From: Hyphococcus lacteus
Lineage (GTDB): Bacteria > Pseudomonadota > Alphaproteobacteria > Caulobacterales > Parvularculaceae
Assembly: GCF_041058985.1 (NCBI RefSeq)
Contig: NZ_JBEHZE010000001.1
Coordinates: forward strand, 1,736,001 to 1,800,000
Direction of reading: 5' to 3'
DNA: 64,000 bases
Numbering within the stretch: the stretch's first letter is position 1; every line of letters begins with the position of its first letter. Made by a program: the position numbers and the translations under genes. Shown in pieces: positions 44,179-52,992 of this stretch. The notes beneath the pieces were generated by a model. That model did not search any database. It saw only the letters and a list, made by a program, of their open reading frames with translations, and had not been told where the DNA came from.

Positions 44179-44589
44179 ATGTTTTCACAGCTTTTCACAT
44201 GGTGGAACACAACCACCTTCGGTACTTCCTTCACCCTATGGCGCAAAGGTGCGCGGCTCGTCGGCACGGATGAGCAGGGAAATCGCTATTATGAGGAAGC
44301 TGGTTCCAGTCTGCCGGGGAGCGAAGGAACGCGGCACCGCCGCTGGGTTGTTTTTCACGGCATTGCTGAGCCATCACGCGTGCCGTCTGACTGGCACGGC
44401 TGGCTGCATCACACATTTGAAGAGGCCCCAACCGTTGCGCCATTGGCGCGGCGTTCATTCGAAAAAGACCATCTACCCAACATGACCGGGACTCCGCTGG
44501 CTTATCACCCCAAGGGTAGTCTGGCATTGGCCGACGGTCCTGCAAACGTGAATGATGATTATGAAGCGTGGTCGCCGGAAAACGTCTAA
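44179..44589 (+). CDS. NDUFA12-like NADH:ubiquinone oxidoreductase subunit
   Basis: Accessory complex I subunit (136 residues), the bacterial counterpart of mitochondrial NDUFA12 (B17.2), typical of alphaproteobacteria. Family hallmarks are WWNTTTFGTSFTLWRKGARLVGTDEQGNRYYEE near the N-terminus and HRRWVVFHGIAEPSRVPSDWHGWLHHT in the middle. The start at 44179 (MFSQLF) fits the family length; an upstream in-frame ATG at 44083 adds 32 residues without family resemblance. It heads the conserved alphaproteobacterial order with mlaD and DUF2155. Confidence 0.92.
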   Translation: MFSQLFTWWNTTTFGTSFTLWRKGARLVGTDEQGNRYYEEAGSSLPGSEGTRHRRWVVFHGIAEPSRVPSDWHGWLHHTFEEAPTVAPLARRSFEKDHLPNMTGTPLAYHPKGSLALADGPANVNDDYEAWSPENV

Positions 44590-44629
44590 ACTGGGCTATT
44601 AAAAAACCGAAGCGAAAGGGAGTTTTCCC

Positions 44630-45127
44630 ATGTCACGTGCTGGATTTTTTGAAACGATAATTGGCGTTGCCGTTATTGCTGTGGCCGCTGCTTTTATGGC
44701 TTACGCCTATGGCGCAAGTGGTAAGGCAATGGGGCGCGATCAATATCGTGTCGATGCTGTGTTCGGCAAAGTCGATGGTGTGACAATCGGATCGGATGTT
44801 CGGATCGCGGGTGTGAAGGTCGGTTCGGTATCGAGCAACGCACTTGATCTGCGCACCTACGAAGCCAATGTCGAATTGGCGATCAATGGCGGCATTATGA
44901 TCCCCGAAGATTCAATCGCGAAGGTTGTCTCGGATGGCATACTGGGTGGTGCTCATATTGCGATCGAACCGGGCGCGGCTGAGGAAATGCTGCGTGAAGG
45001 CGATAAAATAACGATTACTCAAGGGTCGGTCGATTTGTTGGGGCTTGCGGTACAGGCATTCACAAGTCAGGCTTCTGGCGGCAAGGATCGTGAAAAACCG
45101 GAAGTTGATCCTTTGGGAGAATTCTAA
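44630..45127 (+). CDS. mlaD: Short MlaD-like MCE protein
   Basis: Single-span MCE protein of 165 residues, close to the length of classic MlaD. N-terminal span about 8-30, MCE domain about 38-115 (VDAVFGKVDGVTIGSDVRIAGVKVGSV...DGILGGAHIAIEP) and a short acidic tail. GGGAG precedes the ATG. It lies between NDUFA12 and DUF2155, away from the complete four-gene MCE operon at 24-27 kb, so this genome has at least two MCE systems. Its permease and ATPase partners must be elsewhere. Confidence 0.9.
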   Translation: MSRAGFFETIIGVAVIAVAAAFMAYAYGASGKAMGRDQYRVDAVFGKVDGVTIGSDVRIAGVKVGSVSSNALDLRTYEANVELAINGGIMIPEDSIAKVVSDGILGGAHIAIEPGAAEEMLREGDKITITQGSVDLLGLAVQAFTSQASGGKDREKPEVDPLGEF

Positions 45128-45798
45128 TGCTTAAGCGCACAGCGGTCGCGATTTTGGGATTGATGGTTGTTCCGGCATTTGCGCAGGAAGCCGAAGACGA
45201 TCTAAGCGATCTTTTGGACGTGTTAGGCGAGGGTGAAAATCTGGAGGAGGAGAGCGAACTCGACGCGCTTTCTCGAAACCAAGATGACCCTTTTTCCGGT
45301 GTGATTGATGCTGAAGAACGCGAGCCGTTGTCGGTTACGTTGCGGGCGTTGAACAAGATTACCGCCCGTTACATCGATATTGAAATTAAAATGAATGAGA
45401 TCGCTCGGTTTGGTTCGCTAGAGCTGCAACCTCGTACATGTGATAAACGCCCGCCCGAAGAAATTCCAGAAACCACAGCGTTTCTTGAAATCTTTGATCG
45501 AGAATACAACAACCGTCAAAGCGATTTAAAAATTCTTGAGCCTGAAATCATTCAAGACGAAATAGAAACTACAGAACTTGAAGTATTGCCAGGCAAGCCG
45601 GTTGGCGAACAACCTTTAACTACAGAACCACAAGAAGCAGTGGGACCATTGCCGATCGTTAGCGAAGGGCCCCAGGCGGAAGGCATCAATATTTTCCGTG
45701 GTTGGATGTTCGCGTCGTCGCCAGCGCTTAACGCTTTGGAACACCCCGTCTATGACGTGTGGGTAATCGACTGCAAAACCAAGCTGGTTGAAAATTGA
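45127..45798 (+). CDS. DUF2155 family exported protein
   Basis: Exported protein of 223 residues with a signal peptide (cleavage near AFA-QE, about residue 19) and an acidic N-terminal region. The DUF2155 domain has TLRALNKITARYIDIEIKMNE, FGSLELQPRTCDKRPPEEIPETTAFLEI and a C-terminal IFRGWMFASSPALNALEHPVYDVWVIDC; the two conserved cysteines may pair. Function is unknown, but the gene is conserved after NDUFA12 and mlaD in alphaproteobacteria. It overlaps mlaD (TAATG) and its last 49 bases overlap the convergent aat gene. Confidence 0.88.
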   Translation: MLKRTAVAILGLMVVPAFAQEAEDDLSDLLDVLGEGENLEEESELDALSRNQDDPFSGVIDAEEREPLSVTLRALNKITARYIDIEIKMNEIARFGSLELQPRTCDKRPPEEIPETTAFLEIFDREYNNRQSDLKILEPEIIQDEIETTELEVLPGKPVGEQPLTTEPQEAVGPLPIVSEGPQAEGINIFRGWMFASSPALNALEHPVYDVWVIDCKTKLVEN

Positions 45799-46415
45799 CT
45801 GGGCGCGGCAAAAAAATCGGCTTTTCGTCTAAGCGCGTCTTTTAAAACCAACTGATACTCTTCGTCATCCATGCCCACGAGGCCAAATTGCGCCAGATGT
45901 TCGTTATAGAATTGAGCATCAATGAATTTAAACCCGCCCACGATCAATCGCGCAATCAAGTGCGCCATCGCAACCTTGCTGGCGTTGGTCGCGCGCGAAA
46001 ACATGCTTTCGCCGCAAAAGGCCGCGCCTAGCTCGACGCCGTATAAGCCGCCAACGAGCGCGTTATCTTGCCAACATTCGACCGAATGGGCGTATCCGCG
46101 AAAATGAAGTTCAGTATAGGTCTCAATGATTGCATCGTTGATCCATGTATCCGGACGGGCTTTCGTAGATTCTGCGCATGCTGCAATAACTTGATCGAAG
46201 GCAGTGTTAATCCGAATTTCGAACGGGTCTTGCTTCATGAAGCGTTGAAGCCGTTTGGGTAAATGGGCTTGTTCTAGCGGAATGACACCGCGTTCGTCGG
46301 GAAGGATCCAAACGGTTTGCTCGTCGTCGCGGGATCGGGCCATCGGGAAATAGCCAAGCGTATAAGCTTTCAACAGCTCCTCAATAGAAATTGCATTTGC
46401 TGAATCGCGGGCCAT
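45750..46415 (-). CDS. aat: Leucyl/phenylalanyl-tRNA--protein transferase
   Basis: Transfers Leu or Phe to N-terminal Arg or Lys of proteins, marking them for ClpS/ClpAP (N-degron pathway). The 221-residue product has the family motifs AYTLGYFPMA, VWILPDERGVIPLEQAHLPKRL, DTWINDAIIETYTELH, AHSVECWQDNALVGGLYGVELGAAFCGESMFSR and FKFIDAQFYNEHLAQFG. The 3' end extends 49 bases into the end of the DUF2155 gene on the opposite strand, so both C-termini are encoded by the same DNA. It precedes accC on the same strand, but with a spacer of 60 bases. Confidence 0.95.
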   Translation of the reverse strand: MARDSANAISIEELLKAYTLGYFPMARSRDDEQTVWILPDERGVIPLEQAHLPKRLQRFMKQDPFEIRINTAFDQVIAACAESTKARPDTWINDAIIETYTELHFRGYAHSVECWQDNALVGGLYGVELGAAFCGESMFSRATNASKVAMAHLIARLIVGGFKFIDAQFYNEHLAQFGLVGMDDEEYQLVLKDALRRKADFFAAPSQFSTSLVLQSITHTS

Positions 46416-46475
46416 AGCGGCGATTATGCGCCTTCTCGACGCTATGGTCCAATGTCTATTTTATAGAATCCCGCC

Positions 46476-47822
46476 TTAGGGAGTCGTTTTCTCAAGCCAT
46501 TCTTCCAGCCAGTGAATGTGGTAATCACCTTTTTGGAAGTCCGGATTTTCGATCAAATCGATAAATAGCGGAACAGTGGTTTCAATTCCTGCAAAAACCA
46601 TCTCGGAAAGTGCACGACGCAACCGCGCAATACAATGGGCACGGTCATCGCCATAAACGATCAATTTGCCGATCATTGAATCGTAATAGGGCGGAATGCG
46701 ATAGCCAGTATAAACGGCGCTATCGAACCGAACGCCGGGGCCACCGGCGGAATGGAATTGTTTGATTTCACCCGGTGATGGCCGGAATGTTCGCGGATTT
46801 TCCGCATTGACGCGGCACTCGATGGAGTGGCCAGTGAACTTAATATCGTCTTGGCTAAAGCTGAGTTTATGACCAGCGGCAACCATGATTTGCTCACGGA
46901 CGAGATCAGTTCCGGTGACTTGTTCAGTAATGGGATGTTCAACTTGTAGGCGGGTGTTCATTTCGATGAAATAGAACTCGCCATTCTCATAGAGAAATTC
47001 CACGGTGCCAGCGCCCAAATAGCCGAGCGATTCTATTGCTTTCCGAACAGTGTCGCCAATTCGAACGCGCTCTTCTCGGGTTAAGGCCGGTGACAGCGCT
47101 TCTTCAAGCACTTTTTGGTGACGACGTTGTAACGAGCAATCGCGTTCGCCGAGTTGCACGACATTGCCATGCTTGTCGGCGATGACCTGGATTTCAATAT
47201 GGCGAGGCTGTTGGAGATACTTCTCCAAGTAAACAGCGTCATCACCAAAGGAAGATTTTGCTTCTGATTTTGCGGTTGATAAAGCTTCTTCTAGATCAGC
47301 TGCGGTCTGGGCAACCTTCATACCTCGACCACCACCACCTGATGCGGCTTTTACAAGAACGGGATAGCCAATTTTTGCCGCAGCATCGCGCGCTTCTTCG
47401 AAACTATTCACAGCCCCATCGGAGCCCGGCACGAGCGGGATTCCTGCTTTGCCGACGGCGCTTTTTGCGGCGATTTTATCACCCATGACGCGGATATGTT
47501 CGGCGTCCGGTCCAATAAAGGTGATGTTATGAGCGGCCACGATTTCAGCAAAACGTGCATTTTCTGAAAGAAAGCCATAACCGGGGTGGATGGCATCGGC
47601 ACCCGTAATCTCGGCGGCAGAAATAATTGCCGGGATATTCAGGTAGCTATCTTTTGGTGCGGGCGGGCCAATACAGACGCTTTCATCTGCGAGGCGAACA
47701 TGCATTGCATTTTCGTCAGCGGTCGAATGAACCGCGACTGTCGCAATGCCGAGTTCTTTGCACGCCCGGTGAATACGAAGGGCGATTTCACCGCGATTGG
47801 CGATCAGAACCTTTTTGAACAT
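46476..47822 (-). CDS. accC: Acetyl-CoA carboxylase, biotin carboxylase subunit
   Basis: ATP-grasp enzyme (448 residues) that carboxylates biotin on AccB, the first step of fatty acid synthesis. Motifs: KVLIANRGEIALRI at the start, GYGFLSENA, the Gly-rich loop ASGGGGRGMKV, QLGERDCSLQRRHQK, FIEMNTRLQVEHPITE and ECRVNAENP. It follows accB by 44 bases in an aroQ-accB-accC operon, the usual alphaproteobacterial arrangement. Confidence 0.97.
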   Translation of the reverse strand: MFKKVLIANRGEIALRIHRACKELGIATVAVHSTADENAMHVRLADESVCIGPPAPKDSYLNIPAIISAAEITGADAIHPGYGFLSENARFAEIVAAHNITFIGPDAEHIRVMGDKIAAKSAVGKAGIPLVPGSDGAVNSFEEARDAAAKIGYPVLVKAASGGGGRGMKVAQTAADLEEALSTAKSEAKSSFGDDAVYLEKYLQQPRHIEIQVIADKHGNVVQLGERDCSLQRRHQKVLEEALSPALTREERVRIGDTVRKAIESLGYLGAGTVEFLYENGEFYFIEMNTRLQVEHPITEQVTGTDLVREQIMVAAGHKLSFSQDDIKFTGHSIECRVNAENPRTFRPSPGEIKQFHSAGGPGVRFDSAVYTGYRIPPYYDSMIGKLIVYGDDRAHCIARLRRALSEMVFAGIETTVPLFIDLIENPDFQKGDYHIHWLEEWLEKTTP

Positions 47823-47866
47823 TTCTTATCCGTTACTGGGCCAAGCATACCGCTCGGCAATTCGTA

Positions 47867-48340
47867 TTACTCGATGATAATCAGCGGTTCATCGAATTCC
47901 ACGGGCTGACCATCTGTCACAAGAACCTTAGTCACTCTACCAGAGCGAGACGCAGAAATGGGGTTCATTGTTTTCATGGCTTCAACGATCAAAACTGTCT
48001 GGCCTTCGGTAACCTGCGAACCCTCAGCCGCGAATGGTGCCGCGCCCGGAGAAGGTGAAAGATAAGCCGTACCGACCATGGGCGATTTAACGGCACCCGG
48101 ATGATCCATTGCAGGAGCTGCCGCCGTTGTTGGCGCAGCGGCCACCGGAGCGGGGGCCGGAGTAGGCGCGGGAGCAGCCGCAAATGTCTGAGCGACGCCA
48201 CCTTGACGTGAAACGCGCAACCGAACAGTGTCTTTTTCGATCTCGATTTCCGTGAGGCCAGTTTCTTCGAGGATCCCGGCAAGTTCGCGAATCCATGCCG
48301 CTTCCAGCCCGTGATCCTTATTATCCTTATTATTCGACAT
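47867..48340 (-). CDS. accB: Acetyl-CoA carboxylase, biotin carboxyl carrier protein
   Basis: Carrier protein of 157 residues. N-terminal helical segment (IRELAGILEETGLTEIEIEKD), an Ala/Pro-rich flexible linker (about 50-85), and a C-terminal biotinyl domain with the attachment lysine in VEAMKTMN. The linker's Ala/Pro run is typical. The ATG at 48340 (MSNNKDNKD) is preceded by GCGGGA; an ATG at 48370 would add ten residues. The spacer to aroQ is about 50 bases. Confidence 0.96.
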   Translation of the reverse strand: MSNNKDNKDHGLEAAWIRELAGILEETGLTEIEIEKDTVRLRVSRQGGVAQTFAAAPAPTPAPAPVAAAPTTAAAPAMDHPGAVKSPMVGTAYLSPSPGAAPFAAEGSQVTEGQTVLIVEAMKTMNPISASRSGRVTKVLVTDGQPVEFDEPLIIIE

Positions 48341-48389
48341 GCATTTCCCGCTTCTTCTTACACTAAACATCCACTTCCCATGCGAATCG

Positions 48390-48842
48390 CTAGGAAGCGC
48401 GGTTTTCTATTAGGCTTTTAAGGGCTTCTATCGCCAAGCGATACCCCGTTGCACCGAAGCCCATAATAACCCCATCGGCCGCCGCTGCGGTGACAGAATG
48501 CTGCCGAAAGGCCTCTCTCGCATGAATATTCGACAGATGCAGCTCGATTTTCGGAATGCTCGCCGCTTTGAGCGCATCAAGTAAAGCAATTGAGGTGTGC
48601 GTATAGGCCGCTGGGTTAATGATTAGGCCAGCCCCTTTTGAATTAGCTTCTTGCACCCAGTCAACTAGGTCACCTTCGCTATTTGACTGGCGAAATTCAA
48701 TTGTCAGGCCCAACCCACGGGAACAAGCTGTGCAGGCAGTTTCAATATCCGCGAGGGTGTCGGAGCCATAAATTTCCGGCTCACGTTGCCCTAAAAGGTT
48801 CAAGTTTGGCCCATTGAGCACATATATAGTCTTCGCAGTCAT
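48390..48842 (-). CDS. aroQ: 3-Dehydroquinate dehydratase, type II
   Basis: Type II dehydroquinase of 150 residues, third step of the shikimate pathway. Hallmarks: VLNGPNLNLLGQREPEIYG with the lid Arg and Tyr, RQSNSEGDLVDWVQEA, INPAAYTHTSIALLDAL and IELHLSNIHARE with the catalytic His, then GFGATGYRLAIEAL. The start at 48842 fits the family; the frame extends upstream to 49130 but that part overlaps the divergent thiS gene and has no family similarity. First gene of the aroQ-accB-accC operon. Confidence 0.95.
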   Translation of the reverse strand: MTAKTIYVLNGPNLNLLGQREPEIYGSDTLADIETACTACSRGLGLTIEFRQSNSEGDLVDWVQEANSKGAGLIINPAAYTHTSIALLDALKAASIPKIELHLSNIHAREAFRQHSVTAAAADGVIMGFGATGYRLAIEALKSLIENRAS

Positions 48843-48963
48843 AAATTTCTGCCGTTCTTCTTGCGGGGGCCTTAGCGCCTTAATAGAACGGCGCCTAGTT
48901 AGAGAGCCTAGATATAAAGTGGCTTGCCTGATCCCTGCAATAGAGGGAAGAGATTGAATTTTC

Positions 48964-49164
48964 ATGGATATTACTATTAACGGAGAAAAAAAGTCACTCG
49001 ATGGGCCGCTAACCGTAGCGGGACTTTTGAGTGTTTTGGCGCTTGAGACCCGAAAAATCGCGGTTGAGCGCAACCTCGAGATCGTTCCCAAGTCGAAATA
49101 TAACGAGACGGCCCTGTCTGGCGGGGACAAGATTGAAATTGTACAATTTGTAGGTGGTGGTTGA
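48964..49164 (+). CDS. thiS: Sulfur carrier protein ThiS
   Basis: Ubiquitin-like carrier (66 residues) that delivers sulfur as a C-terminal thiocarboxylate for thiazole synthesis. The chain has the beta-grasp pattern, starts with MDITINGEKKSL, and ends in the required Gly-Gly (QFVGGG). Diverges from aroQ and lies directly before thiG. I examined the upstream leader for a thiamine riboswitch and did not find a convincing one. Confidence 0.95.
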   Translation: MDITINGEKKSLDGPLTVAGLLSVLALETRKIAVERNLEIVPKSKYNETALSGGDKIEIVQFVGGG

Positions 49165-49165
49165 A

Positions 49166-49954
49166 ATGCCAGTTGATTCCAAAAAGGCAGACACTCTTGA
49201 GGTCGCAGGGCGCAAGCTAAATTCGCGTTTGATCATCGGCACGGGCAAATATGAAACCTATGAGCAGAATGCGCAGGCTGCCGAAGCGGCTGGCGCGGAA
49301 ATGGTCACTGTCGCGGTTCGGCGGGTAAACCTAACCGACAAAGACAAACCTATGTTGGTCGATTTTCTTGACCCTGAAAAATATATTTATCTGCCCAATA
49401 CGGCTGGTTGTTTTACTGCTGAAGACGCGATCCGAACACTGCGTCTTGCGCGCGAAGCGGGCGGATGGAATCTCGTAAAGCTTGAGGTCTTGTCAGACCA
49501 AAAGACGCTCTACCCCGATATGGAAGAGACATTACGTGCCGCGAAGCTCCTTATCAAAGAGGGCTTTGAAGTCATGGTCTATTGTTCCGATGATCCGGTT
49601 TATGCGCGTAAGCTTGAAGATGTCGGGTGTTGCGCCATTATGCCATTGGGGTCACTTATCGGTTCCGGTCTGGGCATCATGAACCCCGTCAATATTCGTT
49701 TGATTGTTGAGCAATCGTCTGTGCCCGTCATTGTCGATGCGGGTGTCGGAACTGCATCCGATGCGGCTATGGCGATGGAGCTGGGGTGCGACGGTGTGCT
49801 GATGAATACGGCGATCGCTGGAGCGCGTAACCCGATCTTAATGGCGAGTGCGATGAAACATGCGGTGATGGCCGGTCGTGAGGCCTATCTGGCGGGGCGA
49901 ATGCCGAAAAAGCGCTATGCTGATCCATCATCGCCGTTGGCAGGGTTGATTTAG
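49166..49954 (+). CDS. thiG: Thiazole synthase ThiG
   Basis: TIM-barrel enzyme of 262 residues that forms the thiamine thiazole from deoxyxylulose phosphate, iminoglycine and ThiS thiocarboxylate. Landmarks: NSRLIIGTGKYE, VTVAVRRVNL, LPNTAGCFTAEDA, the Schiff-base Lys in WNLVKLEVL, MPLGSLIGSGLGI and VDAGVGTASDAA. The ATG at 49166 (MPVDSKK) follows the thiS stop by one base; a GTG at 49154 would overlap thiS. ThiO, which makes the iminoglycine, is encoded at 37219. Confidence 0.96.
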   Translation: MPVDSKKADTLEVAGRKLNSRLIIGTGKYETYEQNAQAAEAAGAEMVTVAVRRVNLTDKDKPMLVDFLDPEKYIYLPNTAGCFTAEDAIRTLRLAREAGGWNLVKLEVLSDQKTLYPDMEETLRAAKLLIKEGFEVMVYCSDDPVYARKLEDVGCCAIMPLGSLIGSGLGIMNPVNIRLIVEQSSVPVIVDAGVGTASDAAMAMELGCDGVLMNTAIAGARNPILMASAMKHAVMAGREAYLAGRMPKKRYADPSSPLAGLI

Positions 49955-50009
49955 AAATTGGAGCAAGATGGTGCGGCGAAATGTTTGGTAAATCGCATTA
50001 CGCAGGTCC

Positions 50010-50040
50010 CTTGTGAGTCCTGAAATCGAACCTATCTAAG
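50010..50040 (+). promoter_or_regulatory. Heat-shock (RpoH) promoter of clpB
   Basis: CTTG, 17 bases, then CCTATCTAAG: an exact match to the alphaproteobacterial RpoH consensus CTTG-N17/18-CYTATNTNNG. It lies 60 bases upstream of clpB, a classic heat-shock gene, on the right strand. Confidence 0.75.
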
Positions 50041-50102
50041 ATCAGAACGAGCATCGCCGTTTTGCGGGGTGTTGATGAAACTGACGCTCAGATGAGGTCG
50101 AT

Positions 50103-52760
50103 ATGCAATTTGAAAACTATACGGATCGCGCGCGCGGCCTAATTCAGGCTGCTCAAACAATAGCGCTGCGTGATGGGCACCAACAATTCACGCCGGAACA
50201 TGTCTTAAAGGCGCTTCTTGACGATCAGGAAGGGCTAGCCGCCAATCTGATCCGTGCGGCGGGCGGGCAACCTGAAACAGCGTTGCAACTGACTGATGAA
50301 GCGCTGGCCAAACTTCCCAAAGTTGAGGGCGGCAATGGCCAGATTTATATGGCAGCACCCACGGCTAAGGTTTTTGCAACCGCAGAAGAAATCGGCAAAA
50401 AAGCAGGCGACAAATTCGTCACTGCTGAGCGTCTTTTGACTGCACTCGCCGTTGAGACCGACGCAGGAACCTCTAAAATTCTAAAACAGGCGGGCGTTAC
50501 TGCGACTAAACTTAATGCTGCGATAAATGATATTCGAAAAGGACGCACGGCTGATACAGCGTCGGCAGAACAGGCGTATGATGCGCTCAAGCGTTATGCA
50601 CGCGATCTAACCGAAGCCGCGCGAGACGGAAAGCTTGACCCAGTGATTGGGCGGGACGAAGAAATTCGCCGAACAATGCAGGTTCTATCGCGCCGTACAA
50701 AGAACAACCCAGTTTTGATTGGTGAGCCTGGTGTCGGTAAGACAGCTATCGCAGAAGGCTTAGCGCTCCGTATCATCAATGGTGACGTGCCTGAAAGTCT
50801 TCGTGACAAAAGCCTTTTGGCGCTCGATATGGGGTCACTGATCGCCGGTGCGAAATATCGTGGTGAATTTGAAGAACGCTTAAAAGCAGTGCTTCAAGAA
50901 GTAACCAGCGCAGATGGCCAAATTGTACTCTTTATCGACGAGATGCATACATTGGTGGGCGCGGGAAAAAGCGATGGCGCGATGGATGCGTCGAACCTTT
51001 TAAAACCGGCCCTTGCTCGCGGTGAATTGCATTGTGTTGGGGCGACGACACTTGAAGAATACCGGAAATATGTTGAAAAAGATGCAGCGCTCGCGCGTCG
51101 TTTTCAGGCTGTATTCGTAGATGAACCAACGATCGAAGATACGGTTTCTATCTTGCGCGGTCTTAAAGAGAAATACGAACTCCACCACGGAATTCGTATT
51201 TCGGATAGCGCAATTGTAGCAGCGGCGACGTTGTCCAACCGATACATCACCGACAGATTCTTACCCGATAAGGCGATTGATCTTGTTGATGAAGCGGCAT
51301 CACGCCTACGCATGGAGGTTGATAGCAAACCCGAAGAGCTTGATGAGCTTGATCGGCGGATCATTCAGATGAAAATTGAGCGTGAAGCGCTTAAGAAAGA
51401 AGATGATCGAGCATCCAAAGACCGTCTTGAAAAGCTCGACAAAGAGCTTTCCGAGTTAGAGCAAAAATCTGCTGAAATTACGGCACGGTGGCGCTCTGAA
51501 AAAGACAGTCTGGCTTCTTCGACAAAGGTTAAAGAAGCGCTTGATCAGGCACGCCAACACCTAGCTGATGCAGAACGACGTGGCGATTTAGGCCGGGCGT
51601 CAGAACTAAAATATGGCGAAATACCGGCATTGGAAAAACAACTGGCACAAGCCGAAGCAAGTGCCAACGAAAATGCAAAAACATTGGTGCACGAGGTCGT
51701 CACTGATGAAAATATCGCTTCCATCGTTTCACGTTGGACCGGTGTGCCGGTGGACAAGATGCTTGAGGGCGAGCGCGATAAACTGCTTAAGATGGAAAGT
51801 AACCTCGGTCGCCGCGTCGTGGGGCAGAGTGAGGCAGTCGCCGCCGTTTCCGCTGCGGTTCGCCGTTCGCGTGCAGGGCTGAGTGATCCAAATCGGCCAA
51901 TGGGCTCGTTTTTGTTCCTTGGGCCAACTGGCGTTGGTAAAACTGAGCTGACGAAAGCTCTTGCTGAATTTTTGTTTGATGATGAAACTGCTATTGCGCG
52001 GATTGACATGTCTGAGTTCATGGAGAAACATTCCGTAGCAAGATTGATTGGTGCACCTCCTGGCTATGTTGGTTATGAGGAGGGCGGCGTCTTGACCGAA
52101 CAGGTTCGGCGACGACCTTATCAGGTTGTACTTTTTGACGAAATCGAAAAGGCGCACCCGGATGTTTTCAATGTATTGTTGCAGGTTCTTGATGATGGTC
52201 GACTAACTGATGGGCAAGGACACACGGTTGATTTTAAAAATACATTGATCTTGATGACGTCCAATTTGGGCGCTGAGCACCTAGCAGCGCTTGGCGAAAA
52301 TGAACGCGCGGATCAGGCGCGGCCATTGGTAATGGACGCTGTTCGTGCAAAATTCCGCCCAGAATTTTTGAACCGTCTCGACGAGATCATTCTGTTCCAT
52401 CGTCTGAATCGAGCAAACATGGATCGAATTGTCGATATCCAGATGAGTCGCTTACAAAAACTTCTGGCAGACCGGAAAATCAAGATTGAGCTGGATGATA
52501 ATGCACGTGCGTGGCTTGGTGATCATGGCTATGATCCCGTTTATGGCGCGCGGCCGTTAAAACGGGTCATACAGAAAAAACTGCAGGACCCTTTGGCTGA
52601 ATTGCTACTAGCGGGTGAGGTTGTCGATGGTGAGGCGCTTTCCGTTTCCGTAGATGAAAACGGATTGACGATTAATGGTCAGCCAGTCGGTGGGCGTGAT
52701 ACATTTTCACTTAATGACGACGGAAAGTCGGCACCACCACCGGGTGCACTTTTAAACTAG
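50103..52760 (+). CDS. clpB: Disaggregase ClpB
   Basis: Hexameric AAA+ chaperone of 885 residues that pulls polypeptides out of aggregates together with DnaK. Domain order: N-terminal double ClpN repeat (1-150), first AAA+ module (Walker A GEPGVGKTA, about 207-215), the coiled-coil middle domain (about 415-530, rich in Glu/Lys/Leu), and second AAA+ module (GPTGVGKTEL, LFDEIEKAH, R-finger region RPEFLNRLDE), with the C-terminal YDPVYGARPLKR. The C-terminal tail is a Gly/Pro-rich extension. Preceded by an RpoH-type promoter. Confidence 0.97.
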   Translation: MQFENYTDRARGLIQAAQTIALRDGHQQFTPEHVLKALLDDQEGLAANLIRAAGGQPETALQLTDEALAKLPKVEGGNGQIYMAAPTAKVFATAEEIGKKAGDKFVTAERLLTALAVETDAGTSKILKQAGVTATKLNAAINDIRKGRTADTASAEQAYDALKRYARDLTEAARDGKLDPVIGRDEEIRRTMQVLSRRTKNNPVLIGEPGVGKTAIAEGLALRIINGDVPESLRDKSLLALDMGSLIAGAKYRGEFEERLKAVLQEVTSADGQIVLFIDEMHTLVGAGKSDGAMDASNLLKPALARGELHCVGATTLEEYRKYVEKDAALARRFQAVFVDEPTIEDTVSILRGLKEKYELHHGIRISDSAIVAAATLSNRYITDRFLPDKAIDLVDEAASRLRMEVDSKPEELDELDRRIIQMKIEREALKKEDDRASKDRLEKLDKELSELEQKSAEITARWRSEKDSLASSTKVKEALDQARQHLADAERRGDLGRASELKYGEIPALEKQLAQAEASANENAKTLVHEVVTDENIASIVSRWTGVPVDKMLEGERDKLLKMESNLGRRVVGQSEAVAAVSAAVRRSRAGLSDPNRPMGSFLFLGPTGVGKTELTKALAEFLFDDETAIARIDMSEFMEKHSVARLIGAPPGYVGYEEGGVLTEQVRRRPYQVVLFDEIEKAHPDVFNVLLQVLDDGRLTDGQGHTVDFKNTLILMTSNLGAEHLAALGENERADQARPLVMDAVRAKFRPEFLNRLDEIILFHRLNRANMDRIVDIQMSRLQKLLADRKIKIELDDNARAWLGDHGYDPVYGARPLKRVIQKKLQDPLAELLLAGEVVDGEALSVSVDENGLTINGQPVGGRDTFSLNDDGKSAPPPGALLN

Positions 52761-52771
52761 GGGCGGGCGCT

Positions 52772-52975
52772 ATGAGTGCTAAAAAAACTGAATGGAAACC
52801 GGATGAGGACGCAGCGTTGAAGGCCCTCATCCGGGCGACAATAACAAATATTGGTCCAATCGATTCAGCTTCTTTACCGTCGAAAATTCGTGAACGAATT
52901 AAAGGGCAGGTTTCGGGTGATTTCGATATTGATGCTTATGTCCGTGAAGTCTTGAAAGAAACACGTAAAAAGTAG
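52772..52975 (+). CDS. Small conserved-looking hypothetical protein
   Basis: Protein of 67 residues that I do not recognise. Charged and helical, no signal peptide or membrane span: starts MSAKKTEWKPDEDAALKALI and ends with the basic tail KETRKK. It begins 12 bases after the clpB stop with a GGGGCGGGC stretch upstream, so it is probably co-transcribed and heat-inducible with clpB. The tail-to-tail neighbour is the first gene of the exopolysaccharide cluster. Likely real, function unknown. Confidence 0.65.
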   Translation: MSAKKTEWKPDEDAALKALIRATITNIGPIDSASLPSKIRERIKGQVSGDFDIDAYVREVLKETRKK

Positions 52976-52992
52976 CTTCACAATGACGGCGT

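Noticed and set aside
48843..48963. Possible TPP riboswitch ahead of thiS (stretch CCTGATCCCTGCAATAGAG and following GGAAG)
   Set aside because: It recalls the 3' part of the THI element but lacks the CTGAGA box, the GGGGTGC start and the GCGNAGGGA end, so the match is probably chance.
48843..49130. N-terminal extension of aroQ to 49130
   Set aside because: The extra 96 codons run opposite to thiS and do not match the type II dehydroquinase family, which starts at the ATG at 48842.
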